Shown: positions 20,277 to 28,075 of the stretch, in pieces
How positions within the stretch are numbered: the stretch's first letter is position 1
Layout of the letters: every line of letters begins with the position of its first letter
Source of the DNA: Rahnella sp. AA
Lineage (GTDB): Bacteria; Pseudomonadota; Gammaproteobacteria; Enterobacterales; Enterobacteriaceae
DNA length: 64,000 nucleotides
NCBI RefSeq assembly: GCF_002834385.1
Contig: NZ_PITQ01000004.1
Span: 186,001 to 250,000, forward strand
Direction: 5' to 3'
Notes under the pieces: generated by a model
Databases searched by the model: none
What the model saw: only the letters and a program-made list of their open reading frames with translations
What the model was told of the DNA's origin: nothing
Translations under genes and position numbers: made by a program

Positions 20277-20306
20277 AAACCGGGGGAGAAATCCCCCGGT
20301 TTTTTT
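20277..20306 (+). terminator. Rho-independent terminator of the manXYZ operon
   Basis: Stem CCGGGGGA / TCCCCCGG with a short loop followed by seven T residues directly after manZ. Confidence 0.9.
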
Positions 20307-20374
20307 ATCGCTGTATTTTGCCAGTTCTGTGTTTTTATCTTGTTTTGCCTGATGGCTGTTAGCTGGAGTTTTTC

Positions 20375-20833
20375 ATGTCTGTCACCGATATTGTCCTCGT
20401 CCTGTTTACCCTTTTGTTGCTTGCTTACGCCATCTATGACGAATTCATCATGGGTACCCGAAATGGCAAAACACAGCTACGGGTAAACCTGAAACGCCGC
20501 AACAGACTGGATTCCATCATTTTCATTGGCCTGCTGGCGATCCTTCTTTACAACAATATCCATTCAAACGGCACGGCGATAACCAATTATCTGCTTATTG
20601 GTTTAGGCCTGATTGCCTTCTACCTGTCGTTTATCCGCTGGCCAAAAATGCTGTTCAAACCTCAGGGGTTTTATTTCGCCAATACATTCATCACCTACGA
20701 CAGGATCCGCAGCATGAATCTTTCTGAAGATGGCGTACTGGTATTTGAGTTAGAACAGAAAAAATTATTAATTCGCGTCAATGAACTGGATGATTTGGAA
20801 AGAATATACAAGTTAATGGTTAATAATCAATGA
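20375..20833 (+). CDS. yobD: DUF986 family inner membrane protein YobD
   Basis: A 152-residue protein with three predicted TM helices (about 5-22, 45-63, 66-83) and a polar C-terminal half with FEYD-like acidic stretches. It matches E. coli YobD in length and in the position between manZ and mntP. GGAG sits 7 nt before the ATG. Function unknown. A short inverted repeat (20831-20851, TGAGAT / ATCTCA) follows the stop and may be a weak terminator. Confidence 0.88.
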   Translation: MSVTDIVLVLFTLLLLAYAIYDEFIMGTRNGKTQLRVNLKRRNRLDSIIFIGLLAILLYNNIHSNGTAITNYLLIGLGLIAFYLSFIRWPKMLFKPQGFYFANTFITYDRIRSMNLSEDGVLVFELEQKKLLIRVNELDDLERIYKLMVNNQ

Positions 20834-21058
20834 GATGGATAAATAATCTCATCTATCAGTTATAGCGCTATGCATATTTATGACAACAATACTTAACCTT
20901 ATTAATAGTAATGCCGCTTAATCCATCACCAACGCTGTTGTTATTTAATTGAATTTAGGGTTCTTTATTCCTTGTAAAAAAGAATGCTCACTACCGTTAA
21001 AAACCCTTATTTATTTGTTGTTGTCCGGAATAAAAACATTATGGTAAGGTTGCGTCGT

Positions 21059-21241
21059 CATTTGGGGAGTAGCCGGTTTTTGAATCAGTTTTAATAACAC
21101 GTATTCAAAAACGCCCGTATCAACATACTCGTTTTGTATCCTGAAACGTGGTGCGGGCATCCGTAAGGTTGGCGAGACCATAGGCACGTAGCGCCGTCGA
21201 GAGGTTGGGGGTGGGTTACGTGTATATGGAACACCCGGCCA
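21059..21241 (+). ncRNA. yybP-ykoY manganese riboswitch (mntP leader)
   Basis: The leader holds the conserved aptamer elements: GGGGAGTAGCCGG (21064-21076), ATCAACATACTCGTTTTG (21119-21136) and a 3' part with GGCGAGACC (21171-21179). These are the known signatures of the yybP-ykoY class that senses Mn2+. It sits directly upstream of mntP, whose GTG start and AGGA site begin just after, so Mn2+ binding most likely frees the ribosome-binding site as in E. coli. Confidence 0.92.
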
Positions 21242-21251
21242 GGATCTTCTC

Positions 21252-21824
21252 GTGAATTTATCCGCTACGCTTATTCTCGCTTTCGGCATGTCGATGGACG
21301 CTTTTGCCGCGTCCATCGGTAAAGGGGCAACCCTTCATCGCCCGCGCTTTCGCGAAGCCTTCCGTACCGGTCTTATTTTCGGCGTCATAGAAGCTATCAC
21401 CCCGCTTATCGGCTGGTGTCTGGGCCTGTTTGCTACCCGTTACATCATGGAATGGGACCACTGGGTCGCCTTTGTTCTGTTGTCCATTCTCGGCTCACGG
21501 ATGATTTTTCAGGGCCTGAAAGAAAAGCCCGGAGAAGAAACTGCTCTGGCCAGTAGCCACAGTTTCTGGCTCCTCGCAGCCACGGCCATAGGCACCAGTC
21601 TGGATGCGTTAGCCATCGGAGTTGGTCTGGCGTTTCTAGAAGTGAATATCATCCATACCGCACTCTTTATCGGTATGGCAACGATGATCATGTCCACGCT
21701 GGGAATTATGTTGGGACGGTTTATCGGCCCGCTGCTGGGGAAGTGGGCCGAAGTGTTGGGAGGCATGGTGCTGATCGGTATTGGTCTGAATATCCTGCTT
21801 GAACATCTTGGTTACTTAGGTTGA
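21252..21824 (+). CDS. mntP: Manganese efflux pump MntP
   Basis: Inner-membrane Mn2+ exporter; 190 residues (E. coli 188). GTG start with AGGA 7 nt upstream. Six TM helices in two related halves, with the duplicated acidic motifs [14 protein letters not shown] (about 12-25) and [19 protein letters not shown], where the Asp residues are thought to bind metal. It is controlled by the riboswitch immediately upstream. Convergent with rlmA. Confidence 0.96.
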   Translation: MNLSATLILAFGMSMDAFAASIGKGATLHRPRFREAFRTGLIFGVIEAITPLIGWCLGLFATRYIMEWDHWVAFVLLSILGSRMIFQGLKEKPGEETALASSHSFWLLAATAIGTSLDALAIGVGLAFLEVNIIHTALFIGMATMIMSTLGIMLGRFIGPLLGKWAEVLGGMVLIGIGLNILLEHLGYLG

Positions 21825-21841
21825 ACGAGCAAAAAACAGAA

Positions 21842-22666
21842 TTATTGGCCAGATTTGCGCTGGTGCAGTCTGATCACAAAGTCAGTCTCGCATTCGAACG
21901 CAGACTGAGATTTTAAATTCGCCATGACCTCTTCCGTCGCCCGCCATGCGAAAGGCGTCATTTGCAGCAAATCAAACGCTTCAGCCCCTGACAGACGCAT
22001 ATCGTAAGCCAGCGTCTCTGTGCTGACGCGCTCAAAACCCTCCAGCTGTTCATCCAGATCCACGTGCAACTGAACGTCCTGATAAATCAGCCCTTTCAGC
22101 TGATATAAATGACGCGGACCAGGTGCGACGGTCAGCACCACACCACCGGGCTTAATAGCACGGCAAAGCTCCTGCGCTTTGCATGGCGCATAGATGCGTA
22201 CCACCGCGTCCAGAGAGTTATCGGCGAACGGCAAACGATGGCTGGAGGCGACGCAAAACGACGCATTGTGATAGCGTTTAGCCGCGTAGCGAACCGCCAC
22301 CTTCGCCACGTCAAGCCCGAAGACGTTCATCTTACGACGTTGCGATAAGCGCTCCGCCAGCGCGGTCGTGTAGTACCCTTCCCCGCAGCCAATATCCAGC
22401 AGTGTTTCTGCTGTATCAGGCAGGGCATCATCAAGAAGATCCGCCAGACGGTCACGCAGCGGCTGGTAGTGGCCGGCGTCGAGAAAAGCACGACGCGAGA
22501 GCATCATTTCAGGGCTATCCCCCGGCTGCTTTGAGCGTTTGTGCTGTACGGGCATCAGATTGACGTAGCCTTCCTTTGCATTATCAAACTGGTGATTTGC
22601 CGGGCAGCGCCATTGCTGATTTGTCAGCGCAAGCGGCTGGAAACAAAGTGGACATTGATAAGTCAT
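21842..22666 (-). CDS. rlmA: 23S rRNA (guanine-745-N1)-methyltransferase RlmA
   Basis: SAM-dependent enzyme methylating G745 of 23S rRNA; 274 residues. An N-terminal zinc finger with CPLC (5-8), then C and H in [13 protein letters not shown] site motif [18 protein letters not shown] (about 90-106). The RNA-binding segment LPVQHKR-type is present as [15 protein letters not shown]. Same location next to mntP as in E. coli. Convergent with mntP and divergent from the PgeF-like gene. Confidence 0.95.
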   Translation of the reverse strand: MTYQCPLCFQPLALTNQQWRCPANHQFDNAKEGYVNLMPVQHKRSKQPGDSPEMMLSRRAFLDAGHYQPLRDRLADLLDDALPDTAETLLDIGCGEGYYTTALAERLSQRRKMNVFGLDVAKVAVRYAAKRYHNASFCVASSHRLPFADNSLDAVVRIYAPCKAQELCRAIKPGGVVLTVAPGPRHLYQLKGLIYQDVQLHVDLDEQLEGFERVSTETLAYDMRLSGAEAFDLLQMTPFAWRATEEVMANLKSQSAFECETDFVIRLHQRKSGQ

Positions 22667-22812
22667 GCGGAAACCTGCAAGGAAAGTCTGAAAGGGCGAA
22701 AATTCGCAATGGTGTTAAGTCTAAAGAAGGCGCACGGCGGTTGCAACCGCTGGAAAATCCGGTGAAAAGCCAGCTACACTGGGTCATGGCATTTTTCTAA
22801 CCGAGACACGAA

Positions 22813-23520
22813 ATGAGTGACAGCTCCGTTCTGCTCAGCAACATCCCCGGTGTATTGCATGGATTTGGTGACAAAGAAAACCTGCTCCCCGCGCACCTGC
22901 AAGCGTATGAAGCGACCCGCCCTGAAAAGAAACAGGTTCATGGCACACGCATTGTAGATGTCGTGCAGCCCGGACAAGACTGCGGTGAAGCGGATGGTTT
23001 TATCACGTCAACGCCCGGTATTCTGCTGGCTGTTTTCACCGCTGACTGCCTGCCGGTTATTTTTTGCCGCAAGGATGGCAAGGAAATTGCGGCGATACAT
23101 GCCGGCTGGCGCGGGCTCATCGATGGCATTCTTGAAAAGATGGCTGAACGGATTAATGAGAGCGGCGATACAGCAGACTGGTTTGCGGCGATTGGCCCGG
23201 CGGCGGGGAGCTGCTGTTATGAAGTCAGTCAGGAGCTGGTTGATGATTTCCTGCAACGGCTGGATTTACCTTCTTCACTGATCTCGCCCCACCATCGACA
23301 TCTTGATCTGGCCGCAATTGCCGAAGCTAAACTACAGGCTCTCGGATTTGCTGATATTGATCATTCTGGTCGCTGTACGATTTGTACGGCGGCAGAATCT
23401 GACGGCGGGTACAAATACACCAGCTTCCGTCGTAACAGCCACCAGAGAGCCATAGACCCGACACATCAGGGCATCAGTGGCCGCAATCAGCAATCCGGCA
23501 TTATGATTTTGTGCCCCTGA
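22813..23520 (+). CDS. PgeF/YfiH-type laccase-domain protein
   Basis: A 235-residue protein of the Cu-oxidase_4 (PgeF, formerly 'polyphenol oxidase') family. Family landmarks: KQVHGTRI, the metal or catalytic Cys in FTADCLPVIF, HAGWRG, and the SCCYEVSQ segment. E. coli has one such gene (yfiH), elsewhere next to rluD; that copy edits peptidoglycan by removing misincorporated residues from precursors. This copy lies between rlmA and cspC, so it is probably a paralogue. It may be hydrolytic or deaminase-like rather than an oxidase; the exact role is not known from the sequence. Confidence 0.85.
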   Translation: MSDSSVLLSNIPGVLHGFGDKENLLPAHLQAYEATRPEKKQVHGTRIVDVVQPGQDCGEADGFITSTPGILLAVFTADCLPVIFCRKDGKEIAAIHAGWRGLIDGILEKMAERINESGDTADWFAAIGPAAGSCCYEVSQELVDDFLQRLDLPSSLISPHHRHLDLAAIAEAKLQALGFADIDHSGRCTICTAAESDGGYKYTSFRRNSHQRAIDPTHQGISGRNQQSGIMILCP

Positions 23521-23542
23521 GAAATACCGGTTCAACAGGCAC

Positions 23543-23571
23543 AAAAAAACCCGCGCATGGCGGGTTTTTTT
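23543..23571. terminator. Bidirectional terminator between the PgeF-like gene and cspC
   Basis: Stem AAACCCGC / GCGGGTTT with a 5-nt loop, flanked by A and T tracts, between convergent genes. Confidence 0.85.
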
Positions 23572-23586
23572 ACAGCGAAGCGCTGC

Positions 23587-23796
23587 TTAGATTGCAGTTA
23601 CGTTAACTGCTGACGGGCCTTTCTGGCCGTCTTGGATTTCGAACTCTACGTTCTGGCCTTCAGCCAGAGTTTTGAAGCCGTTACCCTGGATTGCAGAGAA
23701 GTGTACGAACACGTCTTTGCTGCCGTCAGCAGGAGTAATGAAACCGAAACCTTTAGACTCGTTGAACCACTTAACTTGACCTTTGATCTTTGCCAT
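23587..23796 (-). CDS. cspC: Cold-shock-like RNA chaperone CspC
   Basis: A 69-residue CSD protein, almost identical to E. coli CspC and clearly closer to it than to CspE ([12 protein letters not shown] start, [13 protein letters not shown] end). RNP1 KGFGFI and RNP2 VFVHFSAI are intact. It binds RNA, melts structure and stabilises rpoS and other mRNAs. AAGGA is well placed before the start. It is downstream of yobF in what is likely a yobF-cspC mRNA. Confidence 0.96.
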   Translation of the reverse strand: MAKIKGQVKWFNESKGFGFITPADGSKDVFVHFSAIQGNGFKTLAEGQNVEFEIQDGQKGPSAVNVTAI

Positions 23797-23837
23797 CTTG
23801 AGTATTTCCTTTGGATTGTTTAAACCGCCCGGAGGCG

Positions 23838-23954
23838 TTACATAGACAAACTAGAGTCGTTACTGCTTGAGGCACTAAGATTAGAATCGGCAGAGAAGCG
23901 GTATTCAACGTGAACGTCTTTACTCAGAACTTCTATACTGAAAATGCCACACAT
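23838..23954 (-). CDS. yobF: YobF small protein (DUF2627)
   Basis: A 38-codon ORF on the cspC leader, starting [13 protein letters not shown] and continuing [10 protein letters not shown]. This is the clear signature of E. coli YobF ([22 protein letters not shown]), a heat-shock and stress-induced small protein encoded upstream of cspC. Here it is shorter (38 versus 47 residues) and Ser/Asn-rich at the C-terminus. The 41-nt gap to cspC and the same strand support a bicistronic yobF-cspC operon. Function in the cell is unclear even in E. coli. Confidence 0.88.
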   Translation of the reverse strand: MCGIFSIEVLSKDVHVEYRFSADSNLSASSSNDSSLSM

Positions 23955-25067
23955 ATACAGAACTGTACCTCGTTTTACCCAGATGCGTTATCACATACTC
24001 TGAATTCGATGGCAAGCCATTTTTAATCAGTGATGGACATGTCGCACATATTTGAGCCGGTTAAAGGCACTTCGTGTTCAGTTATGCTGAAATATGTTGA
24101 TAGACATGCTTTTTTCTGCTTTGCAGTTTTACCTGCATATCAAACAAAACAATAACGACCTGTTTCGATTATTGATCATTTAATGCAGAACCGTAAGCGT
24201 AAAAAACATCTTTATTTGAATTTTTATTGTCAGCAGACGCTCAAGGCTTTGATGCCGTACACCTGCCAGCTGTTGTGTAGCGAAACTTCAGCTATAGCAG
24301 CAATCATGCGACAGCACGTCTGACAGGCCTGATGGACACTTGTGCTACAGAACGGGCATCCGGCAATATCATTGCCGCGCAATATGACTGGTTATGCAAT
24401 AATCAATTACGCCATAGATGGATAAAATGGTGCAAAACAAACAGCGAAAATGAATAAATGCACCCAAACCGTGCGCCATTTTTCTTTTTTCGGATATTAC
24501 CGGGCACCACCAGGTCAGCAGGCAATTCAATTTTATGCCCGGACCGCCATATAATGGCACGCTCTTATTGTGACGTTTTTGACATTATAATGAATTAAAG
24601 TTTGCGACTTGGTTAAATCAGCCTAATAGTTGTGCAAACGAGCAAAAAGTTTATTCAGATATTAAATATCATTATGAAAAATTAATATTAATTACCGTGA
24701 TCAAAATCCCATATTAGCTTTCAATAACATGGCAGCGAAGCGATCCTTCTATTTTGCCGTGGTGAAATAGTGGCCGTTGCACTCCCGTCTGACGTTGTAA
24801 AAGGCACTGACTCACTGCGACATAATCTGCTGTATCTTTGGCAAAAATACCGCTATCGGGACGGTTTTTTCTCTCATGAAGCAACCCAATATTCTGTTTT
24901 ACCGATCGCCCGTGCCCGTTAATTAATCTCGCCACAAACGATAATTAACAATTCCATAACCCATAGATTTAGTATGGGTTATGGAAACACTCACTTAAGT
25001 GATAATACTTCTCATTTAATGAGGCAGGCCGTTCTCTAAAATCATTAACGCCTGAATCAAATGATAT
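23955..25067. other. 1.1-kb AT-rich interval without a supported gene
   Basis: This stretch must contain the yobF-cspC promoter at its left end. Small minus-strand frames at 24369-24560 and 24714-24935 exist, but neither has a good ribosome-binding site or a family I recognise. The interval holds a perfect 14-bp palindrome (AATTAATATTAATT, 24680-24693) and a striking hairpin (24952-24986). Base composition is AT-richer than the flanking housekeeping genes, fitting horizontally acquired or decayed DNA. Confidence 0.5.
24952..24986. repeat. Perfect 14-bp inverted repeat with 7-nt loop
   Basis: TTCCATAACCCATA (24952-24965) pairs exactly with TATGGGTTATGGAA (24973-24986). It lies 82-116 nt beyond the stop of the minus-strand hydrolase gene. 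On the minus strand it is followed by a T-rich but broken tract, so it could be its terminator or a processing or protein-binding site. Confidence 0.7.
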
Positions 25068-26057
25068 TCAGTCTTTAGAAATGCTTGCGCCAATTTTTAA
25101 TGGTTTAAATTCCATTTCAGGTGACTGACTTAGACTTATAGCTTCGGCTAATTCGCTCAGCGGCTGATCGAGTGATTCATCGGCTAATTCAAAAACGCCC
25201 CAGTGTATAGGAACCGCTTTTTGACAGCGCAGCTCAGAAAAAACCGTCACGGCCTGCTGGGGATCCATATGCTGCGCACTCATGAACCATCTTGGTGCAT
25301 AAGCGCCAACCGGAATGGCGGCTAAATCAAAAGGCCCGAGGCGCTGTCCGATGAGCGAAAACTGGTTGCTGTAACCGCTGTCGCCGGAAAAATAGAAGCG
25401 TAACGTAGAATTTCTCACGACCCAACCACACCAGAGTGACTGATTGCGATCCCATAAGGTTCGCATACTCCAGTGACGCGCAGGCACTGCCGCAATGGTC
25501 AGATCGCCAAACACATGCTCTTCCCACCAGTCGAGCTCCTCGATATAACGCGCACCCCGTCGTTCAAGCCACTGTTTCATCCCTAATGGCACCATAAACT
25601 GCACCTCGGGAAAACGCCTCAGCAACTTGCGCACCGTCGCGCTATCAAGATGGTCGTAGTGATTATGCGAAAACAGCACCACATCAATTGGCGGCAGTTT
25701 TTTCACCGGTGCTGCAACCGGAGTTTTACGTTTAGGTCCGTAGAAACTCAGTGGCGAAGCACGATCAGACAGTGCAGGATCCATCAGAACATAACGCCCG
25801 GCCACGCGCAGCAGTAAGCAGGCATGGCCTAAAAACCATAAACGATCGTCCGTTCCGCTAAAATCCGCTTCCTGCCACCACTGATGAATAAAATGCTCAT
25901 AGCCCTTCTCTGGCGGTGCGGGCAAACGAAGGGCTTTGCGTTCTTTTCTCCATCGCTTGAGATCACCTTCCTGCCGGTTATGCGGTTCAACATTCGTAAA
26001 GCCATCAGGTGTGTGATGAGGTTTAGAGGGATCGTAATAAGGGTTTTTACCGGACAT
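25068..26057 (-). CDS. Metallo-beta-lactamase-fold hydrolase (NAPE-PLD/RomA-like)
   Basis: A 329-residue MBL-fold protein. Start at 26057 (MSGKNPYYDPSKPHHTP) with GGAG 6 nt upstream. The zinc motif HNHYDHLD (His131, His133, Asp135, His136), then ARHWSM, SGDSGYSNQF and a late PIHWG supply the full di-metal ligand set. The N-terminal 'YYDPSKPHHTPDGF' and WFLGHACLLLR blocks match the family annotated as outer-membrane RomA or N-acylphosphatidylethanolamine phospholipase D-like. No signal peptide is seen, so it is probably cytoplasmic. Substrate unknown. It is the largest gene of the accessory insertion. Confidence 0.82.
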   Translation of the reverse strand: MSGKNPYYDPSKPHHTPDGFTNVEPHNRQEGDLKRWRKERKALRLPAPPEKGYEHFIHQWWQEADFSGTDDRLWFLGHACLLLRVAGRYVLMDPALSDRASPLSFYGPKRKTPVAAPVKKLPPIDVVLFSHNHYDHLDSATVRKLLRRFPEVQFMVPLGMKQWLERRGARYIEELDWWEEHVFGDLTIAAVPARHWSMRTLWDRNQSLWCGWVVRNSTLRFYFSGDSGYSNQFSLIGQRLGPFDLAAIPVGAYAPRWFMSAQHMDPQQAVTVFSELRCQKAVPIHWGVFELADESLDQPLSELAEAISLSQSPEMEFKPLKIGASISKD

Positions 26058-26244
26058 AAGACTCCACTGAAGTACTGTTCTTGTTTCGGCGGCAGCGTTA
26101 ACCATGATGCGGATTAATTAGCATATTTGTTCAGCATCTTACAGGCAGAAAGTGAAAATTTATGTGGCATTTTAACGACAGGCCGCATTAAGCAAACCTT
26201 AATAACTACGTGGTGTACTGAAGTTGTCCATAAGGAGGATATTT

Positions 26245-26535
26245 ATGATCAGGAACACCCCGAAACGCGGCAAAAACATGGCTTCCCGGCTTACGCACAT
26301 CATGCAAATCCAGACACAATATGCGCGCCTGTGGCTTCACTCGCGCCTTCGCCGGATGACCGTCCCGGATTCACTTAAAATAGCGATCCTGACTTTTCTG
26401 GCAGCCGTGACGTTGATGCTGACCGGTACACTGCTGCTGGTGTTTGATGTGGTTATGTTGCTTTCTCAAATGATAAAGCGTCCCTTCCGGCGCGGCAGTT
26501 ATCCCCGGAGTTCTCTCGTCAGGTCGCGGTTATAA
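26245..26535 (+). CDS. Small membrane protein of unknown function (96 aa)
   Basis: ATG at 26245 preceded by an excellent AAGGAGG site. The N-terminal 42 residues are strongly basic with no acidic residue before the VPD motif. A hydrophobic segment (about 44-75, TFLAAVTLMLTGTLLLVFDVV) is long enough for one TM helix or a helical hairpin. The tail is basic (KRPFRRGSYPRSS). I recognise no family. The strong ribosome-binding site argues that it is translated. Confidence 0.6.
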   Translation: MIRNTPKRGKNMASRLTHIMQIQTQYARLWLHSRLRRMTVPDSLKIAILTFLAAVTLMLTGTLLLVFDVVMLLSQMIKRPFRRGSYPRSSLVRSRL

Positions 26536-26570
26536 AACAAAACCGTGCCAGATTTTACCCGGCACGGTTT
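26533..26570 (-). terminator. Terminator-like hairpin between two convergent small genes
   Basis: Stem AAACCGTGCC / GGCACGGTTT with an 11-nt loop. The T-rich tract follows on the minus strand, so it best serves the DUF4060-type gene ending at 26598, but it may also end the plus-strand gene. Confidence 0.65.
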
Positions 26571-26597
26571 GAAGTTAGGTGGATGTATTCCTGGCTA

Positions 26598-26834
26598 TCA
26601 GGCAGGCATACCGCAAAGTTTGGTCAGATTTCTGGCACCGATCATGAGAGTGGCAACATAGGATTGTCTGCGGGTCACAACTTCGACCGCAACACGCGCA
26701 TCTTTATACTTAATGAGATAGGTCGAAGGCCAGCCCTGGCGACGTTTGCCATAGGCTTTTTCATGACTGTCGATAGCTGCATGAGCAACCACCAGATGGG
26801 AAAGAGTTTTATCACCTTTAATGATGCGCTTCAT
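26598..26834 (-). CDS. DUF4060-like small phage-type protein
   Basis: A 78-residue basic protein starting MKRIIKGDKTLSHLVV, with GGAG 8 nt upstream of the ATG at 26834. The C-terminal block VAVEVVTRRQSYVATLMIGARNL is the pattern I associate with DUF4060 proteins of lambdoid phages and enterobacterial chromosomes. It lies between the small membrane protein and a NinX-like gene, suggesting phage-derived cargo. Function unknown; the family call is from memory of the motif. Confidence 0.6.
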   Translation of the reverse strand: MKRIIKGDKTLSHLVVAHAAIDSHEKAYGKRRQGWPSTYLIKYKDARVAVEVVTRRQSYVATLMIGARNLTKLCGMPA

Positions 26835-26969
26835 AATGGACTCCGCCTTAGACACAACTGTCAAAATGAGGAAACATTAATCACTTGATACGCATCGCTT
26901 TATGCGACGCTTATTCGAATCACTTCTTTGCAAAACTTTGTCACAATCTGAGTATCTCTGCGCTTTTAC

Positions 26970-27272
26970 TTATGCGCAAGTCTTACTAAGCAGGAAACAT
27001 ACCATAGCTGCGCGAAGGGGGCGTTTGCTCTGCGCCTGCCACTGACCTTGCGGGCTGGTAATCTCAGCCAGCCAGAGCGGATCGCTTTGTAACTCTTTAA
27101 AGTTGATACTGATTTTATTGGCGCAAATAATCGGCCACGCATCGGAGGGGTTATTGCAATAATCTTTGCCTTTCATGCCACCATAGGGATACCACTTCTC
27201 AGGCTCCTCTCCGGTTAACAAAGCAATGTTGTGATTTACTTCACTATCGTTTTCTTCAGACCATTTGATCAT
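26970..27272 (-). CDS. NinX-like (DUF2591) phage-type protein
   Basis: About 100 residues with the diagnostic NinX/DUF2591 core DYCNNPSDAWPIICANKISINF and the later RPLRAAMVCFLL. NinX-like proteins are encoded in the nin region of lambdoid phages. The start at 27272 (MIKWSEENDSEV) has GGAAG 5 nt before it; starts at 27284 or 27296 are possible. The segment between the N-terminus and the core is shorter than I recall for phage NinX. A relic of a prophage or a domesticated gene; no other phage genes are near. Confidence 0.68.
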   Translation of the reverse strand: MIKWSEENDSEVNHNIALLTGEEPEKWYPYGGMKGKDYCNNPSDAWPIICANKISINFKELQSDPLWLAEITSPQGQWQAQSKRPLRAAMVCFLLSKTCA

Positions 27273-27364
27273 CTGTTCTTCCATCCTGCAAGGCACATGC
27301 GTGGAGACTACCGGAAGAATAAGACACTATTATGAATGGGAAGCCTGCGCGCAAAACAGCAATG

Positions 27365-27387
27365 AAAAACCCGCCAAAAGGCGGGTT
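27365..27387 (-). terminator. Rho-independent terminator of yebO
   Basis: On the minus strand, stem AACCCGCC / GGCGGGTT with a TTTT loop followed by five T residues, 12 nt after the yebO-like stop at 27399. Confidence 0.8.
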
Positions 27388-27398
27388 AACAGAACAAA

Positions 27399-27671
27399 TT
27401 ATCTCTCTGGAATAAAACCCCGCAGGCTGAGAGCCGAATCATCTTCTGCTTCAACAGAGGGCGCTTTGCCCTTTGCCTGTGCAGCGAGAATTTTGAGCAA
27501 CTCAGTTTGCTGACGTTGCTGCTCAGCAATCTCTTGCAACAAAGCAATTTGTTCATTTGCTCTGACACTGGCCCGGCTAACAAAAAACCACACCAGTAAA
27601 AATAACAGCGCTGAAAGTGCACACAGCACCAATGAAGCCAGGCTGTTTTGGCCCATTGCGAAATCTAGCAT
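27399..27671 (-). CDS. yebO: YebO-like small membrane protein
   Basis: A 90-residue protein matching the YebO layout: N-terminal TM helix (about 10-32, LASLVLCALSALLFLLVWFFV), then SRASVRANEQIALLQEIAEQQ, an amphipathic coiled-coil-like helix rich in Gln and Glu, and a polar tail. E. coli YebO shares the 'NRASSRTNEQIELLE' block. The start at 27671 is favoured; a Met at 27656 is possible. It is upstream-linked to mgrB on the same strand, as in E. coli. Function unknown. Confidence 0.82.
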   Translation of the reverse strand: MLDFAMGQNSLASLVLCALSALLFLLVWFFVSRASVRANEQIALLQEIAEQQRQQTELLKILAAQAKGKAPSVEAEDDSALSLRGFIPER

Positions 27672-27799
27672 TGACTACCCTACCACTGAATGTTCAGAGC
27701 GTTCATCTTACCATCCCCGGCAGGCCTGGGAAGTCATTCACAAAAAAACGGTATTTTCTGGCACAGAAGATCGGCAGAAGCAGGTTTTGCGGACAAATA

Positions 27800-27922
27800 T
27801 CAGAAAGGAATAAAAGAGGTGATGGCACACACACCCAATTCAAAGTTTCCGCCCTGGTCACAATAGCTATTGAGTGCCAGCAGATAAAGGCCGATGCAAA
27901 TGAGCAGGAAAAGGACAAACAT
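27800..27922 (-). CDS. mgrB: PhoP/PhoQ feedback inhibitor MgrB
   Basis: A 40-residue single-pass membrane peptide: TM helix (about 1-19), then the periplasmic part SYCDQGGNFELGVCAITSFIPF. The two Cys and the terminal CAI-x-x-FIPF motif are those of MgrB, which binds the PhoQ sensor and damps its kinase activity. ATG at 27922 has AGGAG 7 nt upstream. A TTG at 27958 would give a 52-residue form with a Lys/Arg-rich N-terminus nearer to the E. coli topology (47 residues). Neighbours yebO and yobH fit E. coli synteny. A PhoP-type promoter candidate lies upstream. Confidence 0.9.
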   Translation of the reverse strand: MFVLFLLICIGLYLLALNSYCDQGGNFELGVCAITSFIPF

Positions 27923-28040
27923 CACAATTCTCCTGATATTGAAAACAGGTTTTTTCAATTTGATCGCAGGTCTCTTTTGGTTTAAACAGCGTCTATCAGG
28001 GCTCAAGGGCGGCGTCCAACATATGACTGAACAGATTGTC

Positions 28041-28075
28041 ATAGTACGACGGAAATCTTAAACAACGATATAACG
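28041..28075 (-). promoter_or_regulatory. Candidate PhoP-dependent promoter of mgrB
   Basis: Read on the minus strand: half-site CGTTAT, 5-nt spacer, half-site TGTTTA (perfect), then exactly 12 nt to a -10-like TACTAT (28041-28046). That spacing is the known class-I PhoP promoter layout. The first half-site is poor (3 of 6). The predicted leader of mgrB would be about 110 nt. Confidence 0.5.

Noticed and set aside
20862-20871. ATAGCGCTAT palindrome upstream of mntP as an MntR box
   Set aside because: Too short and lacks the spaced half-sites of MntR operators; the leader riboswitch explains Mn control.
24369-24560. 63-codon minus-strand frame
   Set aside because: No convincing ribosome-binding site, odd composition (many Cys and Trp), no known motif.
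24714-24935. 73-codon minus-strand frame beginning MARLINGHGR
   Set aside because: GTG start without a Shine-Dalgarno sequence and no family recognised. It could be a real accessory gene, but the evidence is too thin to list.
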